From assembly GCF_905475465.1 (NCBI RefSeq), contig NC_062247.1, forward strand, positions 2,790,001-2,854,000: a DNA stretch of 64,000 bases. The letters are read 5' to 3'. Shown here piece after piece: positions 21,055 to 31,377 of this stretch (positions within the stretch are counted from its first letter, which is position 1; each line of letters opens with the position of its first letter). A program made the position numbers and the translations under genes. Under the pieces are notes generated by a model. The model did no database searches. It saw nothing but the letters and a program-made list of their open reading frames with translations, and was not told where the DNA came from. Source of the DNA: Pieris napi. Lineage: Eukaryota; Arthropoda; Insecta; Lepidoptera; Pieridae.

Positions 21055-23484
21055 TAGTCTAGTCGACAAGTTGAAAATGGAACAAAATAGAGATACTACT
21101 CTTAAAATTATGTGCGATAGCTCATTGGATCCGGAATGACGTCTAGAAAAATGTGCTAAAAGCGTGTATTAGCACATAAAAAATTGCAAAAGTTATAGAA
21201 CATTAAAGATGAAAAAATAATGGCATTTAGTTTTTTGCCAATATTTAATAAACTATTAATATTTAAGAAATTTCAAATAAAGATTCTGAAAGAGGAGGAA
21301 ATTTCTAATAAAAAACGCCTGACTCCCAGAACTCTATCTCCATTATTTATAATGTTAATTTAACGCTGAAAATAGGTCTGCGGTTGACATTTTTAGGATT
21401 CGCGCGTGGCGTCAAAAGCGACTACGGCACATTAATTAATTAATTTAAGGTATTGAATATTTTTTTTTAAATTTGACAAAATTATGGTGTGTTCTGAACA
21501 CTATAATTAATTTATTCCCGTTGAAAATTTTACTTAAAGTTAATTTTTCAACAAGTTAAATAATTGTTAACTAACGAAATTTTCTCGAACGACCGTCTTA
21601 ATTGTAAGTGAAAAAAAATGTTTAAATAATGGTCGTAAAAATATTTCGCTTCGTAGAGCCTTTCTTACATACATACTTAACAAGATCGTGCCATAAAAGT
21701 TAAAAAAATATTTATACTTTGTTTATAACAATTTTTTTACTTAAACAAAAACTTGAAAATCCATGTAATGATGTTAAAAAATTTTTTTTTTTTCTAAATC
21801 ATCATATAATCGTTTTTTTATTAATACAAGATATTTATTGATTTGCAAAAAAAAAAATTCCCGCCATTTGTTGATAAATTTTTTTTAAACAAATTGGTTA
21901 AATCTATATTTTTTAAAAAAATTTTAACACAACTTTATTACATTAAAAATTTTATGATTTTTAAAAAAAAATTTTTTCCTTAATAACTATTTTTGATTGT
22001 TTATAATAGTATTTTTTAATTTTCTATTGTTTAAATAATTAGTTAAGAAATTTTTTTTTCCTAAAAATCATAATTGACAGTCTTCTATAAAGTAACAGAA
22101 AATTTTTTTTTTTAATCAACACTTCTATTGTTTATTAACTTACCAATTTGTTATACACAAATATTCAACTTTTGTTTATTTTTTTTCTAAAACTTCTAAA
22201 ATTAACAAAAACAACCATATATAACAAAGTATAGAAAACATTTTTTTGTAAATTTTTTGATTATCATGAATATTACTTTTATTTAAAATTAAAAATTTTT
22301 ATTTCTATACTTTGTTATATATGGTTGTTTTTGTTAATTTTAGAAGTTTTAGAAAAAAAATAAACAAAAGTTGAATATTTGTGTATAACAAATTGGTAAG
22401 TTAATAAACAATAGAAGTGTTGATTAAAAAAAAAAATTTTCTGTTACTTTATAGAAGACTGTCAATTATGATTTTTAGGAAAAAAAAATTTCTTAACTAA
22501 TTATTTAAACAATAGAAAATTAAAAAAAAACTATTATAAACAATCAAAAATAGTTATTAAGGAAAAAATTTTTTTTTAAAAATCATAAAATTTTTAATGT
22601 AATAAAGTTGTGTTAAAATTTTTTTTAAAAATATAGATTTAACCAATTTGTTTAAAAAAAATTTATCAACAAATGGCGGGAATTTTTTTTTTGCAAATCA
22701 ATAAATATCTTGTATTAATAAAAAAACGATTATATGATGATTTAGAAAAAAAAAATTTTTTTAACATCATTACATGGATTTTTAAGTTTTTGTTTAAGTA
22801 AAAAAATTGTTATAAACAAAGTATAAATATTTTTTTTAACTTTTATGGCACGATCTTGTTAAGTATGTATGTAAGAAAGGCTCTACGAAGCGAAATATTT
22901 TTACGACCATTATTTAAACATTTTTTTTCACTTACAATTAAGACGGTCGTTCGAGAAAATTTCGTTAGTTAACAATTATTTAACTTGTTGAAAAATTAAC
23001 TTTAAGTAAAATTTTCAACGGGAATAAATTAATTATAGTGTTCAGAACACACCATAATTTTGTCAAATTTAAAAAAAAATATTCAATACCTTAAATAAAT
23101 TAATTAATGTGCCGTAGTCGCTTTTGACGCCACGCGCGAATCCTAAAAATGTCAACCGCAGACCTATTTTCAGCGTTAAATTAACATTATAAATAATGGA
23201 GATAGAGTTCTGGGAGTCAGGCGTTTTTTATTAGAAATTTCCTCCTCTTTCAGAATCTTTATTTGAAATTTCTTAAATATTAATAGTTTATTAAATATTG
23301 GCAAAAAACTAAATGCCATTATTTTTTCATCTTTAATGGTCTATAACTTTTGCAATTTTTTATGTGCTAATACACGCTTTTAGCACATTTTTCTAGACGT
23401 CATTCCGGATCCAATGAGCTATCGCACATAATTTTAAGAGTAGTATCTCTATTTTGTTCCATTTTCAACTTGTCGACTAGACTA
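21055..23484. repeat. Long near-perfect palindrome, ~1.18-kb arms
   Basis: The left arm 21055-22237 and right arm 22302-23484 are reverse complements. Paired positions sum to 44539 at both the outer and inner edges, so any length changes cancel. By eye only a few substitutions were found (for example near 21219, 21437, 21753 and 22007) plus small run-length differences, giving roughly 99% identity. The 64-bp centre is not palindromic. The outer end is TAGTCTAGTCGACAAG, and both flanks give TA at the boundary, compatible with a TA target duplication. The arms are AT-rich with long A and T runs, but include unique stretches such as GCGCGTGGCGTCAAAAGCG. No arm has an open frame of note. A transcript would fold into a very long double-stranded RNA. 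It may be a foldback-type element, a recent inverted duplication or an assembly artefact. Confidence 0.9.
22238..22301. other. Spacer of the long palindrome
   Basis: 64 bp of AT-rich sequence between the arms with little self-complementarity. It contains no sequencing-adapter sequence that I recognise. Confidence 0.8.
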
Positions 23485-23571
23485 AAAAACGAAATAACGA
23501 ATTTAAACACGTGTAAGATTCCAAGAAAGTTGTATTTAAACTTTCTTGTTTATTTAAACTCTGCATATATA

Positions 23572-24056
23572 CTAGTAGACTCGGCCAAGCGTTGCTGTGG
23601 CTAAGATTTTTGTTATATTACATAGTAGTTAACTATTCAAGAGAAACGGCAGGAGAACACCAATCCACCATGCTTTTTTGGTGGTTATGCCATTAAATTG
23701 TAGCTTATGTGAAACGTTGGTATTTATTTTGATAAGGATCAATACCTAGGTACGAATAAAGAGACTTTTCTAGCGGTGGTAATTGAATAAAAAAAATATT
23801 AATAAAAGGACGCTTATTGTGACGTAACTATAAAAGATAGAGACATGCTGTCCCGAAATTTTTTATAGATAGTGATGTGTCCTGAAAATTTTTGATACAT
23901 CTATTTTTTTTAAATGAAACATATCATATGTCACTCGGGAATAGTGTAGCTTTCCAACGGTGAAAGAATTTTTGAAATCAGTCCAGTAGTTTCGGAGCCT
24001 ATTCATTTCAAACAAACAAAAAATCAAATCTATCCTCTTTATAATATTAGTATAGA
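23572..24056 (-). mobile_element. Non-autonomous Helitron, type 4
   Basis: Read minus, it starts TCTATACTAATATTATAAAG and ends TGGCCGAGTCTACTAG followed by T. A 3' hairpin is formed by GCCACAGCAACGCTTGGC. The 5' half includes GGCTCCGAAACTACTGGACT. Another copy of the 3' end lies at 48.4 kb. The open frame inside (23863-24105) is not a protein. Confidence 0.75.
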
Positions 24057-24187
24057 CAAACGAAATCGTGAAATTTGTATAATTATAATAAGCCCCCTGT
24101 ATCACAAATTGTTTATTGCATTATTTAAATTAAATACTATTTAGTTCAAATTTCGTTAAAACCTAATTAGGTCCAGTTTATGTTTTC

Positions 24188-24298
24188 ACCACACCGAAAG
24201 ACCGGCAACGCACTTGCGAGCTTTCTGGCAATGTGAGTGTCCATGGGCGGCGGTCACTTTACACCACATGAGCCTCCTGCCGTTTGCCTCCTATGACT
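24188..24298 (+). repeat. CR1/Jockey-type LINE 3' end fragment
   Basis: GACCGGCAACGCACTTGCGA, GTCCATGGGCGGCGGTCA and GAGCCTCCTGCCGTTTGCC match the same LINE 3' end as at 6.4 kb, in the same orientation. It is shortened and noncoding. Confidence 0.65.
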
Positions 24299-24870
24299 TA
24301 GAAAAAACTATTATGAAGTTATTTTTAAATTGCATATACTAATAATAACGGCAAAAATCAGTTTCCTTCTGTCAAATGGTGTTAGCGCTGTGCTAGAAAA
24401 GGAAAGTTACTGTGCTACTTGCATTTTTTTTATGAATAAGGCAATATAATATTTATATTAACGTTTGTACAGCAAAATTTGACAAAAAAATGATAACGTC
24501 AAGGAAAAAGTAACTTAAAAACTAAATAAGATATTCACCCTCCTGAAATCTGCGCGTCGTATTTTTCAAAGTGACCCCTTTGGGGAATATTAGAAATTCT
24601 GTAACTTCGTAACGCCCGGACCTCAACACTTATCACTCTTTAGGTCACCCGATATAAATCTTGGTACTTTATCACTATATAATATAACTAAAATTCACTT
24701 GAAAGATAAATAATGTAGCTTTTTAAAAGGCTCAAAGTTATTAATTTATATTTGTACAATTACCGAAGGCAAATATCAGGAATTCAATAAAATACGAAAA
24801 AATTAAGATGATTCGTGAAAATAAAAAAAAACAATGATTAAAGATCATCAAATAAATAATAATAATAAAA
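24299..24870. other. AT-rich stretch, nothing recognised
   Basis: No coding or repeat signature apart from an AAT-rich microsatellite at the right edge. Confidence 0.5.
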
Positions 24871-24871
24871 A

Positions 24872-25157
24872 AAATCAGCGGCGCTACAACCTCTTTAGGT
24901 CTTGGCCCCAGATTTCTGAATCTGTTTCTTGATCATTTTTAAATCTAATAGTAGGTGATCAGCCTCCAGTGCCTGACACACGTCGTCGACTTTTTGGATC
25001 TACGACATGTCGGTGTCCTCACGATGTTTTCCTTCAGTGTTCGAGCAAAAGTTAAATGCCCACATAGAAAGAAAGTCCAGTGGTGCACAGCCGGGGATCG
25101 AACCTACGACCTCAGGTATGAGATTCGCACGCTGAAGCCACTGGGCCAACACTGCTC
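24872..25157 (-). mobile_element. SINE-A, full length
   Basis: A complete reverse copy. The head GCAGTGTTGGCCCAGTGGCT (read minus) is at 25157, the B box GGTTCGATCCCCGGC near 25090-25105, and the tail AAATCAGCGGCGCTACAACC at the left. Both flanks are AATAAT repeats (AAATAATAATAATAA), so the insertion lies in or duplicated an AT-rich microsatellite. Confidence 0.85.
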
Positions 25158-25349
25158 AAATAATAATAATAATTGATAAGATATGATTCATGATTTAAGT
25201 TATTAATAATAAATATTTTTTCCTTTATGATTTCGCCAAGCCCACCTATATCTTACTTTAAATAGGTATACATTGATATTTTCAATCAAATCTGCCAATA
25301 TTTTAAATTACTTTCATTACGTTCCTTTCAAAACCTAGTAGAGCTAAGA

Positions 25350-25545
25350 GCTAATAAAATAAAATATGTTTATTAAGGAATATGAGATATAGGTATCACT
25401 TATTCCACGTCATTAAATTTGTCTCGTTAGACATCCCTACTTATCGGCAAAGAAGATAGAGAGTGTAGGCCGAGAGAGAAAGCCAGCGTAAAAAACTCTC
25501 GGTACTCTCTCTGTCTCTTTTAAAATATCAAATCATCATACAAAA
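25350..25545 (-). repeat. LINE 3' end fragment (L3b)
   Basis: The reverse complement of the 19660-19850 repeat: AAAATAAAATATGTTTATTA, ACGTCATTAAATTTG, GACATCCCTACTTATCGGC, GAGTGTAGGCCGAGAGAGAA. Two copies in opposite orientation confirm a dispersed family. Confidence 0.6.
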
Positions 25546-25925
25546 TGACTATGGCAAATTTAGATAGAAGAAACCAGAAGGAGGGATAAACGGTCCGCTC
25601 TTTATTTGTATTAAATTACAAAACTGAACGGAAACCTCTCATATATGTGTAAATTTGGGACATATATGATAATTGCAAAACTATAGATTTGTTGATTGTT
25701 TACAGAATCGTTGGTTTCTGTTTATGTTTTACCCTGTAATTGATTTAGTGCACGAACTTCTATAACCTTAAATTTTTATTACCTATTCTATTTTGTTCCC
25801 TCGGGAGTAGAGGTAATCAAATATTTAAGTTGGCGCCTGGTATATAGACCTCTTAGGACCTTTTTTATATCTGTGGTGCGTTTTTGTTTCTCCTGCCTCA
25901 GTAAGTTGAAGAACCACCTCGGGTA
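25546..25925. other. No gene recognised
   Basis: AT-rich DNA up to the R1-type fragment. Confidence 0.5.
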
Positions 25926-25927
25926 GT

Positions 25928-26583
25928 TCCTACAAGGCTACGTTCGTGACGGTGGAAAGGATGCCTCTACTGGGCGTGCTACAGGGCGAGGACGCTACTC
26001 TCGATAACATTGTGAGAGTAGCAGTTACAAGCTCGGACAGTGACGGCATGTGGGAAATCTTCCAGAGATTATGTGAAGCCATCATGCACCATAAGGAAGA
26101 GGCGGAGAGGGCCAGGGAGGATGATCCCGCAGCCCACCCGCGTCTTCGTAGGAGACCACAGCGTCGCCATTGCACCGTGCAACCCTGTGTGTAATCCTGG
26201 GCACGCAGTTGCTCCAGCGGGGGAACAGGGGCTCATGCGTCCAAAAGAAGGGATGCTGACACATCCCTGCAAGCATTGTACCCGGCCTCCCCCAGCTCTA
26301 TAAAACAGGATGAATTGGCCGATGTGAAAGGCCCTTGCTGTGCCAAGGTCCATTCCACATCATTTGTGGCCGTAGAGGACCGTAATATTAACGGCTGATC
26401 GCGTGGCTGGATGCGGACAAGGCTACGCTGTTACCGTGTCCTGGCCCGGGCGATTGCTGGTGGCGCCGTGGGGTTTTAGTGGGTATGCACAACAGCGAGT
26501 CCCACATAACCCTTCCCCACCAGGCCAACCATGCCGCGGGAGGGTATGCGTAACGCATTTCCCCACGAAAAACTAAAAAAAAA
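25928..26583 (+). pseudogene. R1-type LINE ORF2 C-terminus with 3' UTR
   Basis: The frame 25946-26194 starts near MPLLGVLQGEDATLDNIVRV. It ends in the typical R1-clade tail, with FQRLCEAIMHHKEEAERARE followed by DDPAAHPRLRRRPQRRH (FCE.VM..KEEAER.RE, then an arginine-rich run). A GC-rich 3' untranslated region follows (GGCGCCGTGGGGTTTTAGTG, GGGAGGGTATGCGTAACGCA) and ends in poly-A at about 26573-26583. The polymerase and endonuclease are missing, so it is a 5'-truncated copy. GC content is far above its surroundings, which reflects the element. The overlapping frames on the other strand and frame are shadows. Confidence 0.7.
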
Positions 26584-26780
26584 AAGGCTACGTTAGTGAC
26601 ATTTCAGCCCGTCGATTACTGTAACCTAGTAACCTAAGACATACCAACCGTTTTCACGATAATGATATACTTTACAAGACACTTGCTAGGTTGGTCTTAG
26701 AAAGTTAATCTATTAATGCACTGGGGTCAAATATAAATAATTTTCTTAATTTATTTTATGCAATATTTACTGCTTCTTTA

Positions 26781-27091
26781 GGGCGAGGCCCCACTGCTGC
26801 GTTGCGCTGCGTCATCCCATCGGATCGACGCATTGTATGTCACATCTGCGTTGCGTCGACGCACAACGTCGCGACGCAAGAGGGTATACACGTCGTCGCA
26901 TCTGCGTCTCAACCTTCGCAATGGACAGACACAAACGTGTTCTTTTGTTGATTTTATTACCGCCGAATTAAACTTAGAAACCATAGATTAAAACATCGCG
27001 CGCGACGACGCAACGGTGTAATGGGGCATGGTATAAAAAATAATACGGGAAACGTCGCGACGCAGCGCAACGCAGCAGTGGGGCCTCGACC
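26781..27091. mobile_element. PIF/Harbinger-like MITE with TTA duplication
   Basis: The inverted termini are GGGCGAGGCCCCACTGCTGC and, from the right, GGTCGAGGCCCCACTGCTGC, continuing GTTGCGCTGCG on both sides. Both flanks are TTA (26778-26780 and 27092-27094). The 3-bp TWA duplication and G-rich ends are typical of PIF/Harbinger. The ~40-bp termini and the CGACGCA-rich interior make it a CpG-rich island. It is noncoding; the minus-strand frame 26778-26984 is a by-product. Confidence 0.8.
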
Positions 27092-27094
27092 TTA

Positions 27095-27370
27095 CTGTCC
27101 ATCAACTCCGTCTTAACTAAAATAATCTAGTAAAATCTTATTTCTACAAATTTCTTACACAGCACTAAATTGTAAAATGCAATCAAATAAAAAGCCTTAA
27201 AAGTTAATAGATGTCTGAATGCTGTTTCTGTATTTCTTTGAGTTACGGAAATACGTAATACTAAAACGCTATTTTGTAATTTACGTTATTGGCTGGCTCA
27301 CTCCGACTTAGCTTTTAATATAGATTTGAAGTCTTTGAACTCTATAATGAGAATTTTATGAATTTATTTA
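27095..27370. other. No gene recognised
   Basis: AT-rich DNA between the MITE and the interrupted SINE-A. Confidence 0.5.
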
Positions 27371-27851
27371 AAATCAGTGGCACTACAACCTTTTTAGGTC
27401 TGGGCCACAGCCTTGCGATTCTGTAACTCACTTTTCGAACTCTCACAGCGGTTTTTACAGCGGCGGTCGCGCTCAAATCAGTCGTGAAGTAGTCATTTTA
27501 CCATTTGGGATTCTGATAAGGAGAGCTTGTAGTTTATTGTTTATCAGAAAACCGCTGTGAGAGTTCGAAAAGTGAGTTACAGAATCGCAAGGCAGCTTCG
27601 GTATCTGTTTCATGATCATATTTTTGTCAATCTACAAACAATCGGCAAGTAGGTGATTAGCCCTCTGTGCCTGATAGACGCCGTCGACTCTTTGGGTCTA
27701 CAGCATGCCGGTTTTCTCACGATGCTATCCGACCTTTCGAGCGAATGTTAAATAGTCATAGAATGAAAGTCCATTGGTGCACAGCCGGAGATTGAACCTA
27801 CGACCTCAGGGATGAGAGACGCACGCTTAACCCACTTGGCCGACATTGCTC
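27371..27851 (-). mobile_element. SINE-A interrupted by a MITE
   Basis: The tail side ATCAGTGGCACTACAACC lies at 27374-27392 and the head side (GCAATGTCGGCCAAGTGGGT read minus) near 27849. The SINE is split by the inserted element at 27411-27593. Removing the insert and one CAG restores the order seen in other copies, so the SINE is older than the MITE. Confidence 0.8.
27411..27593. mobile_element. MITE with CAG target duplication, nested in SINE-A
   Basis: The termini CCTTGCGATTCTGTAACTCA and, from the right, the identical sequence extend about 44 bp, through TTTTCGAACTCTCACAGCGG. CAG flanks both sides (27408-27410, 27594-27596). Intact SINE-A copies have a single CAG here, so the 3-bp duplication is confirmed by an empty-site comparison. 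It is 183 bp and noncoding. A related, one-ended copy is at 49692. The superfamily is not assigned. Confidence 0.8.
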
Positions 27852-28650
27852 ACTGAATTTTTTATTTATCAATTAAAATATATGTTGCCATAGTTGTTGC
27901 CAAAGAAACTATGTACATAATGAATAGACTAAAGACATATAAAAAGACAATAATAATCGTAGAAAATACATAGAAAATTAATTATTGTTTACAGAAGTAA
28001 TGTTCATCCATCAACTTAATTCTAACTTTATTGGTTTAAGTCTCTATTTCAAACGGTAATACATTTAAATATACCTTCTTTACGTGTTTGAAAGGAACTT
28101 AACCTTTTCGTACACTTTACACCAAAGTCTGAAACCACTCGCTCAAAACTTTAGTAAAACCGTTTTAATCAAACGAAAACCTTTCTTTGCATATATTCTT
28201 TGGGTAACTTTTTGATATCAAAGTAAATAGAGATACGGTTATATATTTTGTAGGTTTTGATGTTTTACAAAAAAGTTTTTAGCATGATTTGGCCTTACCA
28301 GATTTATAGTACTTGTTTTTTTAAATAATGAAAGAATGAGATAAGGAACGTAGGAAATGCACTTCTGTGATATCTGCCTACCCCTTTGGAATCGTGGTGT
28401 TACATAAATAATTTAATTAGTTATTTAACGACCCGATGTGTAATTGTTTTTGTTGCCTTCATATATAAAAGCTATTTGTATGTGATTACTTTATTACAGA
28501 TAAAACCAAGATTTTTTTACGTATGTGCTATCCTTTATTACATGCATGATATTATTATCAATATACCCATACAGTATTAGGGCGCTTAGATTAAGATTAT
28601 ATTTTATTTGCTTGTCGTTTTATTTATCTCTATAGGTAGATGTTAATTGA
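27852..28650. other. No gene recognised
   Basis: AT-rich; a 64-codon frame at 28386-28580 has no protein resemblance. Confidence 0.5.
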
Positions 28651-28654
28651 TACC

Positions 28655-28712
28655 GCTGCCCATGGACACTTTCAATGACAGGGCTCGCGAGTTCGTTGCA
28701 GGCTTTTTTTAT
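28655..28712 (-). repeat. Short LINE 3' end fragment
   Basis: ACCGCTGCCCATGGACACTT and GGGCTCGCGAGTTCGTTGCA match the CR1/Jockey-type end seen antisense at 35.4 and 51.3 kb. Confidence 0.55.
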
Positions 28713-28832
28713 TTAACTGTAATAATAAAGCCCGTTTGATTTCCAATCATGCTAAAAACAAATTATAATACACAGCTTAGGTTATTTACATTTTTTTATG
28801 CTTGTTATCCTATATCCTAGCTACCTTAAGTA

Positions 28833-28892
28833 CCGTCGATCGGAACCCCTTTACGTTACCCGTGAGGGGGGAGGAGGGGTTCCGATCGACGG
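28833..28892. repeat. Perfect 18-bp hairpin
   Basis: CCGTCGATCGGAACCCCT at 28833-28850 and its exact reverse complement at 28875-28892 bracket a 24-base loop. It sits at the edge of the LINE remnant that follows. Confidence 0.7.
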
Positions 28893-29045
28893 AATTCCCT
28901 CCTCCAGAATTTTCCAACTGACTCTGTCTATGGCTCTCTTCCACCATTCGTTTCCTGCTACCGCTTCTATTTCTTCTATACACCTTTTGGGCTACCTCTT
29001 CTCCTTCTTCCTCTTGGTCCTTTCCCTACAGTTGTCTTTAAGGTC
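28893..29045 (-). pseudogene. RTE-like LINE C-terminal fragment
   Basis: The minus-strand translation gives RCIEEIEAVAGNEWWKRAID followed by RVSWKILEEG. This resembles the AGNxWxxxAxDRxxWKxLEEA ending of RTE-type reverse-transcriptase polyproteins. Only about 50 codons remain and the frame is broken before them. Confidence 0.5.
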
Positions 29046-29262
29046 CACCAATTATCTATATTTAAGTATGTAAGAGGCTAATTCTTGTAATACGTATTAG
29101 ATTAGTACCTTGAGGATCGGATATTAATTACGAATTTTTATTCCCATTAAAACGCGTCTGGGAATTTTTATAGGTAAGGAGCCTTATATGACTAGGAGTG
29201 TGCAAGTGTACACTCTAAGGGGCGAGTTTCTTCACAATTATTTTTTATCGAAGAACTTTTAA

Positions 29263-29579
29263 TCTAATATATAAAATTCTCGTGTCGCGGTGTTTGTGGT
29301 TAAACTTCTCTGAAACGGCTCGACCGATTCTCATGAAATTTTGTGTGCATATTAGGTATGTCTGAGAATCGGACAACATCTATTTTTCATCCCCCTAAAT
29401 GTTAAGGGTAGTCCACCCCTAATTTTTTTTTTTTTTAGATATTTTTTTCTGTTTTTATTTTTTTATGATTTAACATTAAAAAATACATACAACCCCTAAT
29501 TTTCACCCCTCTACGATCAACCCCTATTTTTTATTATAAATGATAAACATGGCAAAACGACGTTTGCCGGATCAGCTAG
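29263..29579 (+). mobile_element. Non-autonomous Helitron, type 1
   Basis: An intact-looking copy. It starts TCTAATATATAAAATTCTCG after an A, and ends CGGATCAGCTAG followed by T. The 3' hairpin GGCAAACGTCGTTTTGCC (read from either strand, with one bulge) precedes the end. It is noncoding. This is the best reference for the copies at 9.0, 39.4 and 58.8 kb. Confidence 0.85.
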
Positions 29580-29994
29580 TTATATATAAATAATAACACT
29601 GCATAGTCGGGCTTCAAACAAACGACCTCCTTGCCATTGGAAGTATAAGGGTATTTTAAAATGCGTCTTAAAATAATCCTAATCGCTTATAACAGCTTAT
29701 TTATCCTCCCCTACAAAATTCAGATTAAACAGCCGATAAATGAGATTACAAGTTATTATTCTACTTGTTATACTGTAATATCCAATTATTTTTAAGACCC
29801 ATAGAAGTTCATGACGCCAAAGGCCATGGTTATAAAACCTTTATCTGAACATCACTGCAATGGAAAGTGCCGAGGGGGGCACTAACTCACAACTTCGTAT
29901 AAATTGTTATAAAATATTATGAGTTTTGGGAACCTATAAAATGAATCACGTTGTAATATTTCTCTATACTTTTTTTAGTATATTATAATCTCAG
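29580..29994. other. No gene recognised
   Basis: AT-rich DNA with no recognised repeat. Confidence 0.5.
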
Positions 29995-30440
29995 AAACAT
30001 TTTTTAATGTAGACAAATTGCCAAAGAGGAAAGAAGCATGGTGGGTGTAACACTGAGACATCGCAAAAGAGCAGAAAAGATAAGATTTACGACTAAAGTA
30101 GAGGACTCCATAAAGAAAATAAGGCAATTAAAATGACGTGAGATGGCCGGTTGAAATGGATAAAAATTATTACAGAAGTGCAACCACGAGATGGTCAAAG
30201 GAAAAGAGGAAGACAGAGAAACATAGGCAGACGATATAAAGAGAATAGGGGGCACAACTTGGACAAGAAGAGAATTAGAAAATAATGAAAGCAGCTGGAA
30301 GAGGCCTATGTCCGAGGACACGCTGATCACCAAAACCGGCACATCTGATGTATTATATTAAGTTAGGTTATGTAGATTTAACAAGTATTTATTACATAAT
30401 ACTGGGTGTCAGCAATAAAGGCTTAGTAATAATAATTATA
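29995..30440 (+). pseudogene. RTE-type LINE C-terminus, frameshifted
   Basis: Pieces of the RTE tail occur in different frames: HRKRAEKIRFTTKVEDSIKK, then WIKIITEVQPRDGQRKRGRQ, then TWTRRELENNESSWKR. These correspond to the family pattern of ...KRRWTDDI...AG..W...A.DR..WK.LEEAYV. Stops and frameshifts show it is dead. The end CAGCAATAAAGGCTTAGTAA, followed by an AAT repeat, is the simple-repeat tail usual for RTE and matches 60.5 kb. Confidence 0.6.
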
Positions 30441-30494
30441 TAATTACAAACCGTGATCCATGTGTTATCAAATTTTTTCAGTATCAGTAGTATT

Positions 30495-31038
30495 ATTATT
30501 TTTATGTAGCCAAGTTCACATTTCGTCATGCTCGCTTAAATGTCATTGCCGGTGGCGGCGTCCATGCGTCGGGTTGTCTCTCTCCCTAAAATATGGCGAG
30601 GGGGCCGATGGCTGGCCATGCGTCATGCTCGTGAACGGGTGCTGCATGTGGTGACTGGTCATACTTGAATTCATGTATGCGGTGATGTTGGTTATTTCGA
30701 CTATGTGTTTGCGTGTTGTTCCCACGAGAATGTAAGTGCGTGCTCCTATTTCACCATGCCTCCTGCTGATAGAGGACAAATCTTTGTTTTTAATTTATGT
30801 TATTATTATTAATTACTTAAAATGTCACATCGGATATGGTGTAATGGTTGCAGCTCCTTACAAACATTTTGTAAAACAAAAAAAATGGCGATTAAAAAGA
30901 GCGGCGGAGAGTTTATTGCCAGTTCTTCTCTCCCGTTCTACGCCCTTGATTTGAGAACTGGCAGTAAATGTAAAATTAGAAGCATTAATATGTACTGACG
31001 AGTCGTAAGTGTAAATTATGTTACCTATATGATTACAT
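30495..31038 (+). repeat. Non-LTR retrotransposon 3' region (L3), longest copy pair
   Basis: Over 540 bp are shared almost identically with 41143-41712, from TTTTTATGTAGCCAAGTTCA through ATGGCGAGGGGGCCGATGGC and GTGCGTGCTCCTATTTCACC to GGCAGTAAATGTAAAATTAG. The high identity suggests recent activity. No reverse-transcriptase frame is included, so the parent LINE is not identified. A TTTAC microsatellite follows at 31043-31066. Confidence 0.65.
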
Positions 31039-31069
31039 TACTTTTTACTTTACTTTACTTTTACTTAAT

Positions 31070-31340
31070 AATAAGCGTACGATGGCTCGATCAGAACCAC
31101 CGCCGTTCTCTCGAAATGAAACTGGAACGTTAGTGGAAGTCAAATAAAATTACAAGACGAAGCAAGTTTATGACTAACGTCCGTCCGACACGGCTGCGAA
31201 AACCTATCTACCAAAGAATACAAATAATATCTTAAACGAAGGCCTAAACTCACACTGGTAAAGGAACTCTCCGACCCTTTCGCTACCTGCTCACCCACAC
31301 CATTACCTGGACCAACATCTGGCTGCCAGCTTAATTTACC
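31070..31340 (+). repeat. Unclassified dispersed repeat fragment
   Basis: ATAAGCGTACGATGGCTCGA and the following CGAAATGAAACTGGAACG recur in reverse at 58690-58804. ACCATTACCTGGACCAACAT resembles 59245-59265. It is probably one repeat family broken into pieces; nothing coding was recognised. Confidence 0.35.
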
Positions 31341-31377
31341 AGCTATCTAAACTATATAGTTCGGTGTCCATAACATA

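Noticed and set aside
22219..22320. Long-read adapter artefact at the palindrome centre
   Set aside because: The centre does not look like a sequencing adapter and the arms carry several differences, but an artefact cannot be excluded without reads.
26069..26353. Overlapping 64-94-codon frames on the minus strand
   Set aside because: Shadows of the GC-rich R1-type coding end on the plus strand.
30004..30342. 112-codon minus-strand frame
   Set aside because: Antisense to the RTE fragment; hydrophobic composition comes from reading its complement.
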